Part shown: in pieces, positions 16,685 to 28,377 of the stretch
Layout of the letters: every line of letters starts with the position of its first letter
Position numbering within the stretch: position 1 is the first letter of the stretch
Assembly (NCBI GenBank): GCA_049801375.1
Contig: JBARKJ010000073.1
Location: forward strand, 1 to 64,000
Length of the DNA: 64,000 nucleotides
Direction of reading: 5' to 3'
Source of the DNA: JBARKJ01 sp049801375
GTDB taxonomy: Bacteria; Nitrospirota; JACRHJ01
Position numbers and translations under genes: made by a program
Notes under the pieces: model-generated
Databases searched by the model: none
What the model was told of the DNA's origin: nothing
The model's input: the letters and a program-made list of their open reading frames with translations, nothing else

Positions 16685-17564
16685 GGTCAATTCCATTTTC
16701 TATCAGATACCTCTCTATTCCATCGACTATCTCTACCGAAGCGGTGGGGTTTACGAAGTTAGCCGTGCCCACGGCTACCGCCGTCGCGCCTGCAAGCATG
16801 AATTCCACGGCGTCCGAGGCATTCATTATCCCGCCCATCCCGATAATGGGAAGGCCTACGGCCCTGTAAACCTGCCACACGATCCGCACCGCGACAGGAC
16901 GTATCGCCGGGCCTGAGAGTCCGCCGGTAACGTTTGCGATTTTCGGTTTTCTGCTTCTTATGTCTATGGCCATCCCAAGGAGCGTGTTTATAAGCGAGAG
17001 AGCGTCCGCGCCGGCATGCGCAGCCCTGTCGGCGAAAGGCACGACGTCCGTCACATTCGGCGACAGCTTGGCTATTACCGGCAGTGACGTGGCGTTTCGC
17101 ACCGCCTTTATAACGTCATACGTGCTGTCCAAATCTGTACCGAAAGCCATCCCGCCTTTCTTTACATTAGGGCAGGATATGTTCACCTCAATCGCATGCA
17201 CGCCTTTCGACTTATCAAGCCTCGCCGCGACGGCCTCGTATTCCTCTATAGTATTGCCGAAAATGTTGGCGATTACTTTGGTATCGTACTGCGCGAGGAA
17301 CGGGAGCTTCTTTTCGATAAAATCATCCACGCCCACGTTCTGAAGTCCGATAGCGTTCAGCATCCCCGAAGGCGTCTCGCAGAGCCTCGGCGGCGGGTTC
17401 CCCTGGATAGGCTTAAGCGACAGGCCCTTCACGGTTATCCCGCCCAGCTTATTCAGATCTATATATTTCGAATACTCCTCGCCGTATCCGAAAGTACCTG
17501 ATGCCGTGATGACCGGGTTCTTCAGGACGAGCGGCCCGAGCTTTACTTCCAGCGACGTCTTCAT
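16650..17564 (-). CDS. pyrD: Dihydroorotate dehydrogenase B, catalytic subunit
   Basis: 304 aa, class 1B dihydroorotate dehydrogenase subunit (FMN). Visible: ITASGTFGYGEEYS, NAIGLQNVGV, VNISCPNVKKGG with the catalytic Cys of class 1 enzymes, NTLLGMAIDI, and IIGMGGIMNASDA in the phosphate-binding C-terminal half. The partner PyrK is encoded just upstream with a 4-base overlap, so electrons go to NAD+ through the heterotetramer instead of to quinone. That is a notable choice for an organism that otherwise makes menaquinone. Confidence 0.95.
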   Translation of the reverse strand: MKTSLEVKLGPLVLKNPVITASGTFGYGEEYSKYIDLNKLGGITVKGLSLKPIQGNPPPRLCETPSGMLNAIGLQNVGVDDFIEKKLPFLAQYDTKVIANIFGNTIEEYEAVAARLDKSKGVHAIEVNISCPNVKKGGMAFGTDLDSTYDVIKAVRNATSLPVIAKLSPNVTDVVPFADRAAHAGADALSLINTLLGMAIDIRSRKPKIANVTGGLSGPAIRPVAVRIVWQVYRAVGLPIIGMGGIMNASDAVEFMLAGATAVAVGTANFVNPTASVEIVDGIERYLIENGIDHAPHIVGKVLA

Positions 17565-18367
17565 ATTTCAGACCACACTATATCGTCGGCGTCGAATACC
17601 GGGCCGTCGTCGCAGACCTTCTTGTACATCACGCTCCCGTGCTCCCGGTCGAGGACACTTATCACACAGCCCATGCACGCGCCGACCCCGCAGGCCATGT
17701 TGGACTCCATCGAGGTATAGTTCCTGATGCCGTGCTTCTTTGCCAGGGCCGCGACACTCACCAGCATCGGTTTCGGGCCACAGGAATAAATCGCCCAGCC
17801 GCCCCTGTCTTTATCCTTATGCTCTAATATATACTCGTCCAGCACCAGAGTAATGAACCCTTTTTTCGGGAGGCTGCCGTCTTCCGTGGCCGTAAATGTT
17901 TCGATGCCCTTTTCCTTGAACTGCTCGGTCCCAAGTACGTATTCCCTGCTCCTGCCGCCGATGAACGCCACGGCGGTTACGTCCTTGCGCTCGTCGGCTA
18001 TATAGTCGCCAAGACCCATCAAAGGAGCCACGCCTATCCCGCCCCCGACGATAAGCGCGTGACTCACCCCAATCGGGATGGAAAAACCCTTCCCCAGCGG
18101 CCCCAGCACATCGACTTCGTCCCCCGGAATCAAGCGGGACAAAAGCGACGTGCCCCTGCCGGCCCGCCTGTACAGGAAACGCACGGAATTGTCCGTAAGC
18201 TTCCTGTGCAGGCTGAGCGGACGGCGCAGCAGCGGGTCCATTGAGGGACCGACTTTAAGCATGAAGAACTGGCCGGGCATCGCTCCCCGGCCTACGCCTT
18301 CCGCTTCTATATCGACAAGGAAATAGCCGGAGAAAAGCTCCTCGTTCCTTTTAATCAGCGCTATCAT
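17561..18367 (-). CDS. pyrK: Dihydroorotate dehydrogenase B, electron transfer subunit (PyrK)
   Basis: 268 aa. FAD and 2Fe-2S subunit that carries electrons from PyrD FMN to NAD+. FAD-binding region RRPLSLHRK and YRRAGRGTSLLS; NAD-binding GGGIGVAPLMGL; the C-terminal 2Fe-2S cysteines are in MACGVGACMGCVI and KKVCDDGPVFD. Overlaps pyrD by 4 bases and begins at the greA stop, so it belongs to the same transcript. Confidence 0.95.
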   Translation of the reverse strand: MIALIKRNEELFSGYFLVDIEAEGVGRGAMPGQFFMLKVGPSMDPLLRRPLSLHRKLTDNSVRFLYRRAGRGTSLLSRLIPGDEVDVLGPLGKGFSIPIGVSHALIVGGGIGVAPLMGLGDYIADERKDVTAVAFIGGRSREYVLGTEQFKEKGIETFTATEDGSLPKKGFITLVLDEYILEHKDKDRGGWAIYSCGPKPMLVSVAALAKKHGIRNYTSMESNMACGVGACMGCVISVLDREHGSVMYKKVCDDGPVFDADDIVWSEI

Positions 18368-18846
18368 CAGTCCTCGAAGAATATTTCCAGTACTTCATAG
18401 TCCACCGTACCGGCGGGAATGCGCACCGTGACTACGTCGCCGACGGCGTGGCTTATCAATGATTTTCCGACCGGGGAGAGTATCGATATCTTCCCCTCCT
18501 TCAAATCGGCCTCGTCCGTCCCGACAAGCGTATACCGCTTTTCCTCTTCCGTTTCCTGGTCGAGAAGGACGACCGTCGCGCCGAATACCACCTTCTCGTT
18601 CGTGAGCTTGCCTGTATCTATCACCTGCGAGTGCGCCAGTTTTCCCTGGATCTCCTGCATCCGGCCTTCTATAAAACCCTGACGTTCCTTGGCCGCATGG
18701 TACTCCGCATTTTCTGAGAGGTCGCCGTGTCCCCTCGCCTCTTCTATATCGCGTACATTCTTGGGCCGCTCCACCTTGCGGAGGCGCTCCAGTTCATCCT
18801 GGAGCTTCGCGTAGCCCTTCTTTGTCATAGGTATTTTCTCAGCCAT
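18367..18846 (-). CDS. greA: Transcription elongation factor GreA
   Basis: 159 aa, standard length. GreA rescues backtracked RNA polymerase by stimulating transcript cleavage. N-terminal coiled coil (MTKKGYAKLQDELERL, with DLSENAEYHAAKE holding the acidic tip residues) and C-terminal FKBP-like domain (SPVGKSLISHAVGD). It is inserted between carB (30 bases upstream) and pyrK (touching) and looks cotranscribed with the pyrimidine genes, an arrangement also seen in other deltaproteobacterial-type genomes. Confidence 0.96.
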   Translation of the reverse strand: MAEKIPMTKKGYAKLQDELERLRKVERPKNVRDIEEARGHGDLSENAEYHAAKERQGFIEGRMQEIQGKLAHSQVIDTGKLTNEKVVFGATVVLLDQETEEEKRYTLVGTDEADLKEGKISILSPVGKSLISHAVGDVVTVRIPAGTVDYEVLEIFFED

Positions 18847-18875
18847 TATCTTTTACGAATCTCCTTTCGCGGTGC

Positions 18876-22082
<3,207 letters not shown>

Positions 22083-22106
22083 TAAGGTTCCTTTATACGT
22101 AAAACT

Positions 22107-23018
22107 TTAAACGTGCTCCTGCACCCAGCCTTCATAAAGGCCATGGCGCTCCATTAGGGTCTGCGAGGCCTCGTATTCCGTCGCCGATATCTTTCTGTTT
22201 ATTTCCGGAAAATCAACCGCCTTGTAAGTCGGGAAGTATTGGTCCATAAGGCTGACGGCGATCTCCGGCGACAGCTCCTCCGCTATAAATTTCAGAGTAT
22301 CCTCCGTACCGGATATCCCTTCCGGGAGGACCAGGTGCCGGATGATTATTCCTTTTTCCGCGATGCCGTCCGTATTCATCCTCAAAAGCCCCACCTGCCT
22401 GAACATCTCTTTCACCGCAGCGCGGTTGTATGCGCTGTAATTTTTCGCTTTCGAGTACTTCTTCGCGAAATCGTCGCGGGCGTACCGCATGTCCGGGAGA
22501 TATATGTCCACGATTCCGTCAAGGAGCTTCAGCGCCGGGAGGACTTCATATCCGCTCGTGTTATAGACGATGGGAATGTTGAAGCCGCCCTCTATGGCGA
22601 TTGGCAGCGCTTCGAGTATCCGCGGCATGTAATGCGTCGGCGTCACGAAGTTTATGTTATGCGCGCCGCGGTGCTGAAGTTCCAGCATTATACTTGCCAG
22701 GCCCGCTGCATCGTACTCTATCCCGTTCCCCTTATGGCTGATGGGCCAGTTCTGGCAGTAGGCGCACTTCATCGTGCAATGGCTGAAAAATATCGTGCCG
22801 GAACCGCGAGCGCCGGAGATTGCAGGCTCCTCGCCTGAGTGCAGGTTATATGACGCCACCTTAGCCGTCGCCCCTGCATTGCAGAAACCAAGCTGGCCCC
22901 CTAGTCTATTCACCCCGCAGTCGTTCGGGCAGAGGTCGCATTTCTCAAGGCGCGCGAGTGCCGCCTCGGCGCGGTTCTGTAATTCCTCAACCGGGATATT
23001 CAAATAACTTGCTTTCAT
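22107..23018 (-). CDS. Radical SAM protein of the PflX (COG1313) type
   Basis: 303 aa. N-terminal cysteine-rich part CDLCPNDCGVNR and LGFCNAG, then LHSGEEPAISG and the radical SAM cluster HCTMKCAYCQNW (CxxxCxxC), a pattern of the pyruvate-formate-lyase-activating-like family PflX/COG1313, whose substrate is not known. A conserved IVDIYLPDMRYARD follows. It sits between carA and carB with short gaps (18 and 24 bases), so it is expressed with the pyrimidine genes, but nothing in the sequence ties it to pyrimidine synthesis. Confidence 0.9.
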   Translation of the reverse strand: MKASYLNIPVEELQNRAEAALARLEKCDLCPNDCGVNRLGGQLGFCNAGATAKVASYNLHSGEEPAISGARGSGTIFFSHCTMKCAYCQNWPISHKGNGIEYDAAGLASIMLELQHRGAHNINFVTPTHYMPRILEALPIAIEGGFNIPIVYNTSGYEVLPALKLLDGIVDIYLPDMRYARDDFAKKYSKAKNYSAYNRAAVKEMFRQVGLLRMNTDGIAEKGIIIRHLVLPEGISGTEDTLKFIAEELSPEIAVSLMDQYFPTYKAVDFPEINRKISATEYEASQTLMERHGLYEGWVQEHV

Positions 23019-23036
23019 AAAACCTTATAACGTCCC

Positions 23037-24170
23037 CTAATTCTTTACCTTTATTTTCTCTATCTCCATCATTGCAATAAATCGTTGGAACAAATAAGCT
23101 GAGTCATGCGGGCCGGGAGACGCTTCAGGATGGTACTGCACGGAAAATACCGGAAGCTCCTTATGGCGCATACCCTCGACAGTATTGTCGTTCAAGTTCA
23201 CATGGGTCAGTTCTACCGCGCCGGGGACGGTATCCATGTCCACCGCAAAGCCGTGGTTCTGAGCGGTTATCTCCACCTTCCTGGTGCTTAAGTCCATCAC
23301 CGGCTGATTACCGCCGTGGTGGCCGAACTTCAGCTTATATGTCTTGCCCCCCAGCGCAATGCCGAGCAGTTGATGGCCCAGACATATGCCGAATATTGGC
23401 ACCTTGTCCAGCAGGCCCTTTATATTTTCCACCGCATACGTCACCGGCTCCGGGTCGCCGGGACCGTTCGACAGAAGCACTCCGTCCGGCCTGAGTTCCA
23501 TTACCTCCCGCCATGTTGTAGTCGCGGGGACAACCGTAACCTTGCAGGCCAGAGTGGAAAGAATGCGGAGGATGTTCCTCTTTATCCCGAAGTCGTACGC
23601 GACCACGTGCAGGCAGGGATTTTTGGACTCGCCGTAGCCATTCTCGATGTCCCAAGATGTCTGCTTCGCTTCGTATGGCTCAGTGCAGGAAACCACTTTC
23701 GCCAGGTCCTGCCCGGCCATAGTCGGCCTCGCCGCGGCTTTCCTGACCAGGCTCTCCGGGTCCGTATCAACCGTCGAGATTATCCCCTGCTGCGCGCCAT
23801 AGTCCCGCAGATGCTTCGTGAGCGCGCGGGTGTCTATTCCCTGTATGCCGACAATATTGTAGCTCTTGAGATAGCTGTCCAGGCTCCCCTGGCTTCTCCA
23901 GTTGCTGGGGTACAGGCTTGCTTCTTTTACTATAAAGCCCTCCGCCCAGGGTCTGCCCGATTCGATGTCTTCTGCGTTCACGCCATAGTTTCCGATCAAG
24001 GGGTAGGTCATGGTAACCATCTGCCCCTTGTATGACGGGTCGGTCAGTATCTCCTGATAGCCGGACATGGAGGTATTGAAGACTATCTCGCCTCCCGCCT
24101 CGCCGTCCGCGCCGAAAGAGACGCCCTCGTACCAGGCGCCGTCGGCAAGGGCCAGGACTGCCTTCTTCAT
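23037..24170 (-). CDS. carA: Carbamoyl-phosphate synthase small subunit (glutaminase)
   Basis: 377 aa. Supplies ammonia from glutamine to CarB. N-terminal CPSase small-chain domain (EIVFNTSMSGYQEILTDPSY, QGIDTRALTKHLRD) and C-terminal class I glutamine amidotransferase with nucleophile Cys in IFGICLGHQLLG and His/Glu in VQYHPEASPGPHD. The ATG overlaps the stop of the phosphoesterase gene (ATGA), showing translational coupling within the pyr operon. Confidence 0.96.
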   Translation of the reverse strand: MKKAVLALADGAWYEGVSFGADGEAGGEIVFNTSMSGYQEILTDPSYKGQMVTMTYPLIGNYGVNAEDIESGRPWAEGFIVKEASLYPSNWRSQGSLDSYLKSYNIVGIQGIDTRALTKHLRDYGAQQGIISTVDTDPESLVRKAAARPTMAGQDLAKVVSCTEPYEAKQTSWDIENGYGESKNPCLHVVAYDFGIKRNILRILSTLACKVTVVPATTTWREVMELRPDGVLLSNGPGDPEPVTYAVENIKGLLDKVPIFGICLGHQLLGIALGGKTYKLKFGHHGGNQPVMDLSTRKVEITAQNHGFAVDMDTVPGAVELTHVNLNDNTVEGMRHKELPVFSVQYHPEASPGPHDSAYLFQRFIAMMEIEKIKVKN

Positions 24171-25114
24171 ATTGAATTTCCTTTTTCTTTTTTGCTTATG
24201 ATGAAATGGTCCCGGATATTCCCGTTTACATCTATTACCTTGAACTCCGCCTTGTCTTCACCGACCGTCCCGATGACGTAGTGATGGAAACCGCCGTGTG
24301 CGTCGGTCGCATAAAGCGGCGCGCCGCCGCCGCCCGTGATGACGTGAGTAACGCCGCATATCTCCTGCCTGTGGTACAGGTGCTCGTGCCCCGCGAATAC
24401 GATATCCACGCCGTATTTTTGGAAGAGCGCCTGGAGGCGGTCCCTCTTGTCTCTATACTTGCTCATGCAGGCGACGATGTGCAACCACTTGGCCGGATAG
24501 AGCGGGCGGTGCAGGAAGACGAACTTGAACTTACTGTCCGAGTTCTTCAACTGGTCTTTCAGCCATTTGTACTGCTCCCCGACGATCTTCGCATGCATCC
24601 CGGTCTCTTCCGAGTCCAGCACGACAATCAGCGCGTTACCGGCGGTGAAAGAGTAGTAAAGGTCGTTCCCGGGATTAGTAGCGCATTGCTTGTAGGCCTT
24701 TTCAGTGACCTTGTTGCCTATCTCATGGTTGCCGGGCGTGAGGAAATACGGCATGGTCAGCGGCTTCGAAAGCGTCGCGAACTCGTCCCACTCGCTGCGG
24801 TCTCCGCCTTCCATAATCACGTCGCCCGTGTTCATGACAAACGCCGGGGCGTCCTTTGCAATCATGGACACCAGTTTTTTATATGTCTCTTGGCCGCTCC
24901 TGTTATCCCCTATGACGGCGAAAGTGAACGGGTTTTTCAGGTCCTTCAACCCGCAGGCATTCTGGTTTCTAATATGGATCGGGGGCTTATCCGGGGCCGA
25001 AGGGACCGTCTGAATTGAAAATGGGGAAATTCCCAGGAACCCGGCGACAATTAAAGGCAGGACTACAAATTTAAAGCTTAACAGCAATTTTTTTACCCTC
25101 ATGGATTGTTTCAA
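24167..25114 (-). CDS. Secreted or membrane-anchored metallophosphoesterase
   Basis: 315 aa. N-terminal hydrophobic segment (about residues 10-30) suggests export. Calcineurin-like metal motifs in order: AVIGDNRSG, NTGDVIMEGG, PGNHEIG, FLHRPLY and AGHEHLYHRQ, so the dinuclear metal site is complete. TTG start at 25114 with AGGA upstream, inside the end of pyrC; an ATG at 25102 lacks a ribosome site. It stands between pyrC and carA with overlaps on both sides. A periplasmic nucleotide phosphatase that salvages nucleosides would fit this context, but that is a guess. Confidence 0.87.
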   Translation of the reverse strand: MKQSMRVKKLLLSFKFVVLPLIVAGFLGISPFSIQTVPSAPDKPPIHIRNQNACGLKDLKNPFTFAVIGDNRSGQETYKKLVSMIAKDAPAFVMNTGDVIMEGGDRSEWDEFATLSKPLTMPYFLTPGNHEIGNKVTEKAYKQCATNPGNDLYYSFTAGNALIVVLDSEETGMHAKIVGEQYKWLKDQLKNSDSKFKFVFLHRPLYPAKWLHIVACMSKYRDKRDRLQALFQKYGVDIVFAGHEHLYHRQEICGVTHVITGGGGAPLYATDAHGGFHHYVIGTVGEDKAEFKVIDVNGNIRDHFIISKKEKGNSI

Positions 25115-26360
25115 CAGGCCATCCTTTCAGGACAAGTCCCGAAAAGGCAGTGTTCTTTCCCTTGCTTATCAAGGCTTCCGGACGGACAGTCTTTTCCGTT
25201 TCCGGGTCTATCAGGACTATATCCGCTATCGATCCGGGCGACAGCGACGGCAGGGCCAGGCCCAGTGCGCGGGCCGGGTTTATGGTGAGCTTCTTAAACA
25301 GTTCAACCATCGGGATCAGACCGGAATTCGCAAGGGCCATTGACAGGGGCAGGGCGGTTTCCAGCCCTGAAATCCCGAAAGGGGCAAGGTCGAACTCCAC
25401 GTCCTTCTCGGATGCCGCGTGCGGCGCGTGGTCTGTCGCTATGACGTCTATCGTGCCGTCTGAAAGTCCCCCGATTATAGCCTTCCTGTCCGTCTCCGTA
25501 CGAAGGGGGGGGTTAACCTTGAGGTAGGTATTATATGACATAACTCCTTCATCGGTCAAGGTAAAATAGTGCGGACAGGTTTCGGCGGTGACATTAATGC
25601 CATCCGCCTTCGCCCGGCGTATCAGCTCGACGGAACCGGCCGTCGAAACATGCGCTATATGGACTCTTCCGCCGGTCAATTTTGCCAGGGAAATCTCCCT
25701 TGCGACCATCACTTCCTCCGCCGCAGCCGGTATCCCCCTGAGGCCCAGGCGGGTGGAGACCGCGCCTTCGTTCATCACCCCTCCGGCGGAAAGATTCGGC
25801 TCTTCGCAGTGCGATATTATCGTCCTGTCGAAGGTTTTTGCATATTCCAGCGCATGCCGCATCATCTCCGCGTTGGCCACGGGCTTTCCGTCGTCTGAGA
25901 AGCCCACGCAGCCGGCCTCGGCCATCTCCCCCATCTCGGCAAGTTCCAGGCCCATCGAGCCCTTGGTTATCGCCCCGATTGGCAATACCTTGCAAAACCC
26001 TGCCTTCCTGGCCTGCGCCATTATGAATTCAGTGACGGAGCGGCTGTCGTTTACTGGGTTGGTATTCGGCATGCAACAGATGGTGGTAAACCCGCCCGCC
26101 GCCGCGGCGCGTGTCCCGGAGGCAATGTCTTCCTTGTACTCGAACCCCGGCTCCCGGAGATGGCAATGCATGTCGATCAGCCCCGGCGCGACTATCTTGC
26201 CAGCGGCGTCGATAACCTCCGCGCCGTTTTGTTTGTCATTTGATTTTTTGGCGTTTTTCGGCGGCTCGACTATTTTATCGCCTTCGATATAAATATCGAG
26301 AATCCCGTCTATTCCGTTAGCCGGATCGATTACCCTGCCGCCTTTGATTATCAATGTCAT
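25071..26360 (-). CDS. pyrC: Dihydroorotase (PyrC)
   Basis: 429 aa from ATG 26360 (MTLIIKGGRVIDP), which has GGGAGGGGAG upstream and an ATGA overlap with pyrB. The open frame extends another 133 codons upstream inside pyrB, but that part is low-complexity, pyrB-antiphase sequence and is not real. Cyclises carbamoyl aspartate to dihydroorotate. Type I dihydroorotase motifs: DMHCHLREPG (HxH), ICCMPNTNP, TAETCPHYF and ATDHAPH. Zn enzyme of the amidohydrolase superfamily, cytosolic. Confidence 0.96.
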   Translation of the reverse strand: MTLIIKGGRVIDPANGIDGILDIYIEGDKIVEPPKNAKKSNDKQNGAEVIDAAGKIVAPGLIDMHCHLREPGFEYKEDIASGTRAAAAGGFTTICCMPNTNPVNDSRSVTEFIMAQARKAGFCKVLPIGAITKGSMGLELAEMGEMAEAGCVGFSDDGKPVANAEMMRHALEYAKTFDRTIISHCEEPNLSAGGVMNEGAVSTRLGLRGIPAAAEEVMVAREISLAKLTGGRVHIAHVSTAGSVELIRRAKADGINVTAETCPHYFTLTDEGVMSYNTYLKVNPPLRTETDRKAIIGGLSDGTIDVIATDHAPHAASEKDVEFDLAPFGISGLETALPLSMALANSGLIPMVELFKKLTINPARALGLALPSLSPGSIADIVLIDPETEKTVRPEALISKGKNTAFSGLVLKGWPVETIHEGKKIAVKL

Positions 26361-27286
26361 GCTGCTCCCCTCCCCTCTGTCAGGAGGTAAATTACGGCCA
26401 TCCTTACGGCCACTCCGTTCGTTACCTGGTCCAGAATAACTGAATATGGCCCGTCCGCCACCTCCGGCGATATCTCCACCCCCCGGTTTATGGGTCCGGG
26501 GTGCATTATCAAAACTCCTTCCTTCGCAAGCCGCACACGCTCCTGATTCAAACCGAAGAAGCGGGAATACTCCCTGACGCCGGGGAAAAGGCCCCGCTCC
26601 TGCCGTTCCATCTGTATCCGAAGCATCATTACGGCGTCCGCGCCGTCGATTGCGTCTTCCGGCCTGAAATAAACCTTTGCACCCATTTTCTCGACTTCCG
26701 CTGGCATAAGGGTTGCCGGGCCGCATACTCGGACTTCCGCGCCCATCTTGGTAAGACACAATATATTCGAGCGGGCGACCCTGCTGTGAGCGATGTCGCC
26801 GATTATAGCGATTTTAAGTCCTTCCACTTTTCCCAGCCGCTCTTTTATAGTGAAGAGGTCAAGAAGCGCCTGGGTAGGATGCTCGTGAAAACCGTCCCCC
26901 GCGTTTATTACCGAGCTTTTAAGGGCCTTGGCGAGTATCTCCGGCGCGCCGGACATAGAGTGCCGGACTATTATGACGTCCGAGTTCATAGCTTCGATAT
27001 TTCGCGCGGTGTCGAGCAATGTCTCGCCCTTTACGACGCTGCTTGTTGAAGAGGAAATATTTATGATGTCCGCCGAGAGCCTTTTCGCCGCCAGTTCGAA
27101 AGAAGTGCGCGTCCTTGTGGAGGGTTCGAAGAAAAGGTTAACAATAGTCCTGCCGCGAAGGGCCGGGACCTTTTTAATATCCCTGGTGGAGACCTCCTTG
27201 AAAGACTCCGCCGTAGAGATAATCTCCTCTATCTCCTCCCTTTCCAGGTAATCAATCCCAAGCAGGTCTTTGCTTTTCAGGGCCAT
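26357..27286 (-). CDS. pyrB: Aspartate carbamoyltransferase catalytic subunit
   Basis: 309 aa. Transfers the carbamoyl group to aspartate. Carbamoyl-phosphate site STRTRTSFELAAKRL, then HPTQALLDLFTI, IGDIAHSRVARSN and MHPGPINRG (aspartate site). No pyrI regulatory gene is seen; expression control by PyrR upstream fits the Bacillus-like arrangement pyrR-pyrB-pyrC. It follows pyrR with only 4 bases between them. Confidence 0.97.
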   Translation of the reverse strand: MALKSKDLLGIDYLEREEIEEIISTAESFKEVSTRDIKKVPALRGRTIVNLFFEPSTRTRTSFELAAKRLSADIINISSSTSSVVKGETLLDTARNIEAMNSDVIIVRHSMSGAPEILAKALKSSVINAGDGFHEHPTQALLDLFTIKERLGKVEGLKIAIIGDIAHSRVARSNILCLTKMGAEVRVCGPATLMPAEVEKMGAKVYFRPEDAIDGADAVMMLRIQMERQERGLFPGVREYSRFFGLNQERVRLAKEGVLIMHPGPINRGVEISPEVADGPYSVILDQVTNGVAVRMAVIYLLTEGRGAA

Positions 27287-27290
27287 CGGC

Positions 27291-27836
27291 TTAAGCCTCC
27301 GCCTTTTCCATTATCAGGACCTCGTCTTTCCCGCCCTCCTCGATAAGCTTTACCTTCACGGACTCCTTCAAGGAGGTAGGCACGTTCTTGCCGACGTAAT
27401 CGGCGGTTATCGGCAGGTCCTTATGTCCCCGGTCCAAAAGCACCGCGAGCTGTATCTGCCTGGGCCGTCCAAAGTCCATGAGGGAGTCCAGGGCCGCCCT
27501 GATGGTCCTGCCCGTGAACAGCACGTCGTCCACCAGCACTATGGTCTTGTCCGTCACGGAAAAAGGTATCTCCGTTTTCCCCATCGGGTTTTTTCTCTTC
27601 CGGGAAGATATGTCGTCTCTGTACATGGTAATGTCCAGAGCGCCCATCGGTACGCCCACATTCTCGATTTTCTTAATATTTTCAGAAAGTCTCCGCGCCA
27701 GGTGGACCCCACCGGTCCGTATCCCCACAAGGGCCAGGCCGTTTGTCCCGTGGTTACGTTCCAGGATTTCATGGGCAATGCGGACCAATGCCCGGTCAAT
27801 CGTCTCCTTGTCCATTACTTTCGCTTTTATTTTCAA
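27291..27836 (-). CDS. pyrR: PyrR, pyr operon attenuator protein / uracil phosphoribosyltransferase
   Basis: 181 aa. Bifunctional: binds the pyr leader RNA when UMP is high and causes termination; most members also have uracil phosphoribosyltransferase activity. The PRPP-binding motif is VLVDDVLFTGRTIRAALD; the N-terminal GIRTGGVHLA loop and SRKRK basic region are in the RNA-binding face. It is first in the operon, 34 bases after the intrinsic terminator of its own leader. Full length. Confidence 0.96.
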   Translation of the reverse strand: MKIKAKVMDKETIDRALVRIAHEILERNHGTNGLALVGIRTGGVHLARRLSENIKKIENVGVPMGALDITMYRDDISSRKRKNPMGKTEIPFSVTDKTIVLVDDVLFTGRTIRAALDSLMDFGRPRQIQLAVLLDRGHKDLPITADYVGKNVPTSLKESVKVKLIEEGGKDEVLIMEKAEA

Positions 27837-27860
27837 TGAGTTTTACCTCTGGATGAAGGC

Positions 27861-27891
27861 AAAAAAAAAGCCTCCTCGCATTTTCCGAGGA
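27861..27891 (-). terminator. pyr attenuator terminator
   Basis: On the minus strand a 6-bp stem TCCTCG / CGAGGA with a 7-base loop is followed by GGC and nine consecutive T residues. It ends about 25 bases before the pyrR start, so it is a leader terminator and not the end of an upstream gene. The short stem fits a conditional terminator. Confidence 0.85.
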
Positions 27892-27943
27892 TGCCCTGTA
27901 TGTTTAGCCACAACTTGTCCCTATACATTCCCGCCCCCTTCTT

Positions 27944-27957
27944 AGCCTCGCCGGGCT
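27944..27957 (-). promoter_or_regulatory. PyrR-binding element in the pyr leader RNA
   Basis: Read on the minus strand the leader contains AGCCCGGCGAGGCT. This matches the PyrR anti-antiterminator loop consensus ARUCCNGNGAGGYU at 13 of 14 positions. It lies between a well-formed promoter and an intrinsic terminator just before pyrR, exactly the layout of PyrR-controlled attenuation. UMP-bound PyrR would favour the terminator. Confidence 0.85.
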
Positions 27958-27977
27958 ACGTTAAAAGGTCGGGTGTG

Positions 27978-28006
27978 AGATTAACTCATCCCTGGCGGGA
28001 TGTCAA
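27978..28006 (-). promoter_or_regulatory. Sigma70-type promoter of the pyr operon
   Basis: Minus strand: perfect -35 TTGACA (28006-28001), 17-bp spacer, -10 TAATCT (27983-27978). Start of transcription expected near 27971, giving a leader of about 135 bases that includes the PyrR element and the terminator. The -35 overlaps the stop end of the upstream small membrane-protein gene. Confidence 0.85.
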
Positions 28007-28377
28007 GGCAAATCATTTCCCTTTTTATGGTTTGACACGTCTATGGAAAACAGGAAATCCCTCTTTATCCCATAGCCGTAGTCCACTTCGTCGGTCCAGG
28101 AAACCTTTATTTCTACGCTTCCGTTGTCCTTGCGGATAATATCGATATCGTCTTTCGTTATCGGGAGCCCCAGGTCATTTATCTTGTTCATCAGGTCCCC
28201 GATAATTATATCGTCATCGTTTATGCTGGAGAGGTTGAGCTGCTGGGTGACTTCGTCCTCCAAGGAATAATAATGCATATACGACGGGACGGTCTTTACA
28301 AGGACATAGACTGCCAGAGTCCCTACGAGAATATAAAGTAATATCGCGGCCTTACCGCCGCCACGGATATCTGTCAT
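28003..28377 (-). CDS. Small membrane-anchored protein after lepB (DUF4845-like by position)
   Basis: 124 aa: short cytoplasmic N terminus with a GGGK stretch, one transmembrane helix (about residues 10-30) and a soluble domain ending in FLFSIDVSNHKKG. Touches lepB (start adjacent to the lepB stop). DUF4845 proteins commonly follow lepB and have this layout, but I cannot confirm the family from sequence. Function unknown. Its 3' end contains the -35 box of the pyr promoter. Confidence 0.78.
   Translation of the reverse strand: MTDIRGGGKAAILLYILVGTLAVYVLVKTVPSYMHYYSLEDEVTQQLNLSSINDDDIIIGDLMNKINDLGLPITKDDIDIIRKDNGSVEIKVSWTDEVDYGYGIKRDFLFSIDVSNHKKGNDLP

Noticed and set aside
23316..24035. 239-aa open frame on the plus strand across carA
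   Set aside because: Antisense shadow of carA with low-information, Arg/His-rich translation.
26361..26759. Open frame that extends pyrC upstream by 133 codons
   Set aside because: It lies inside pyrB in another frame, is Gly/Arg rich and non-conserved; the ATG at 26360 with a good ribosome site is the real start.
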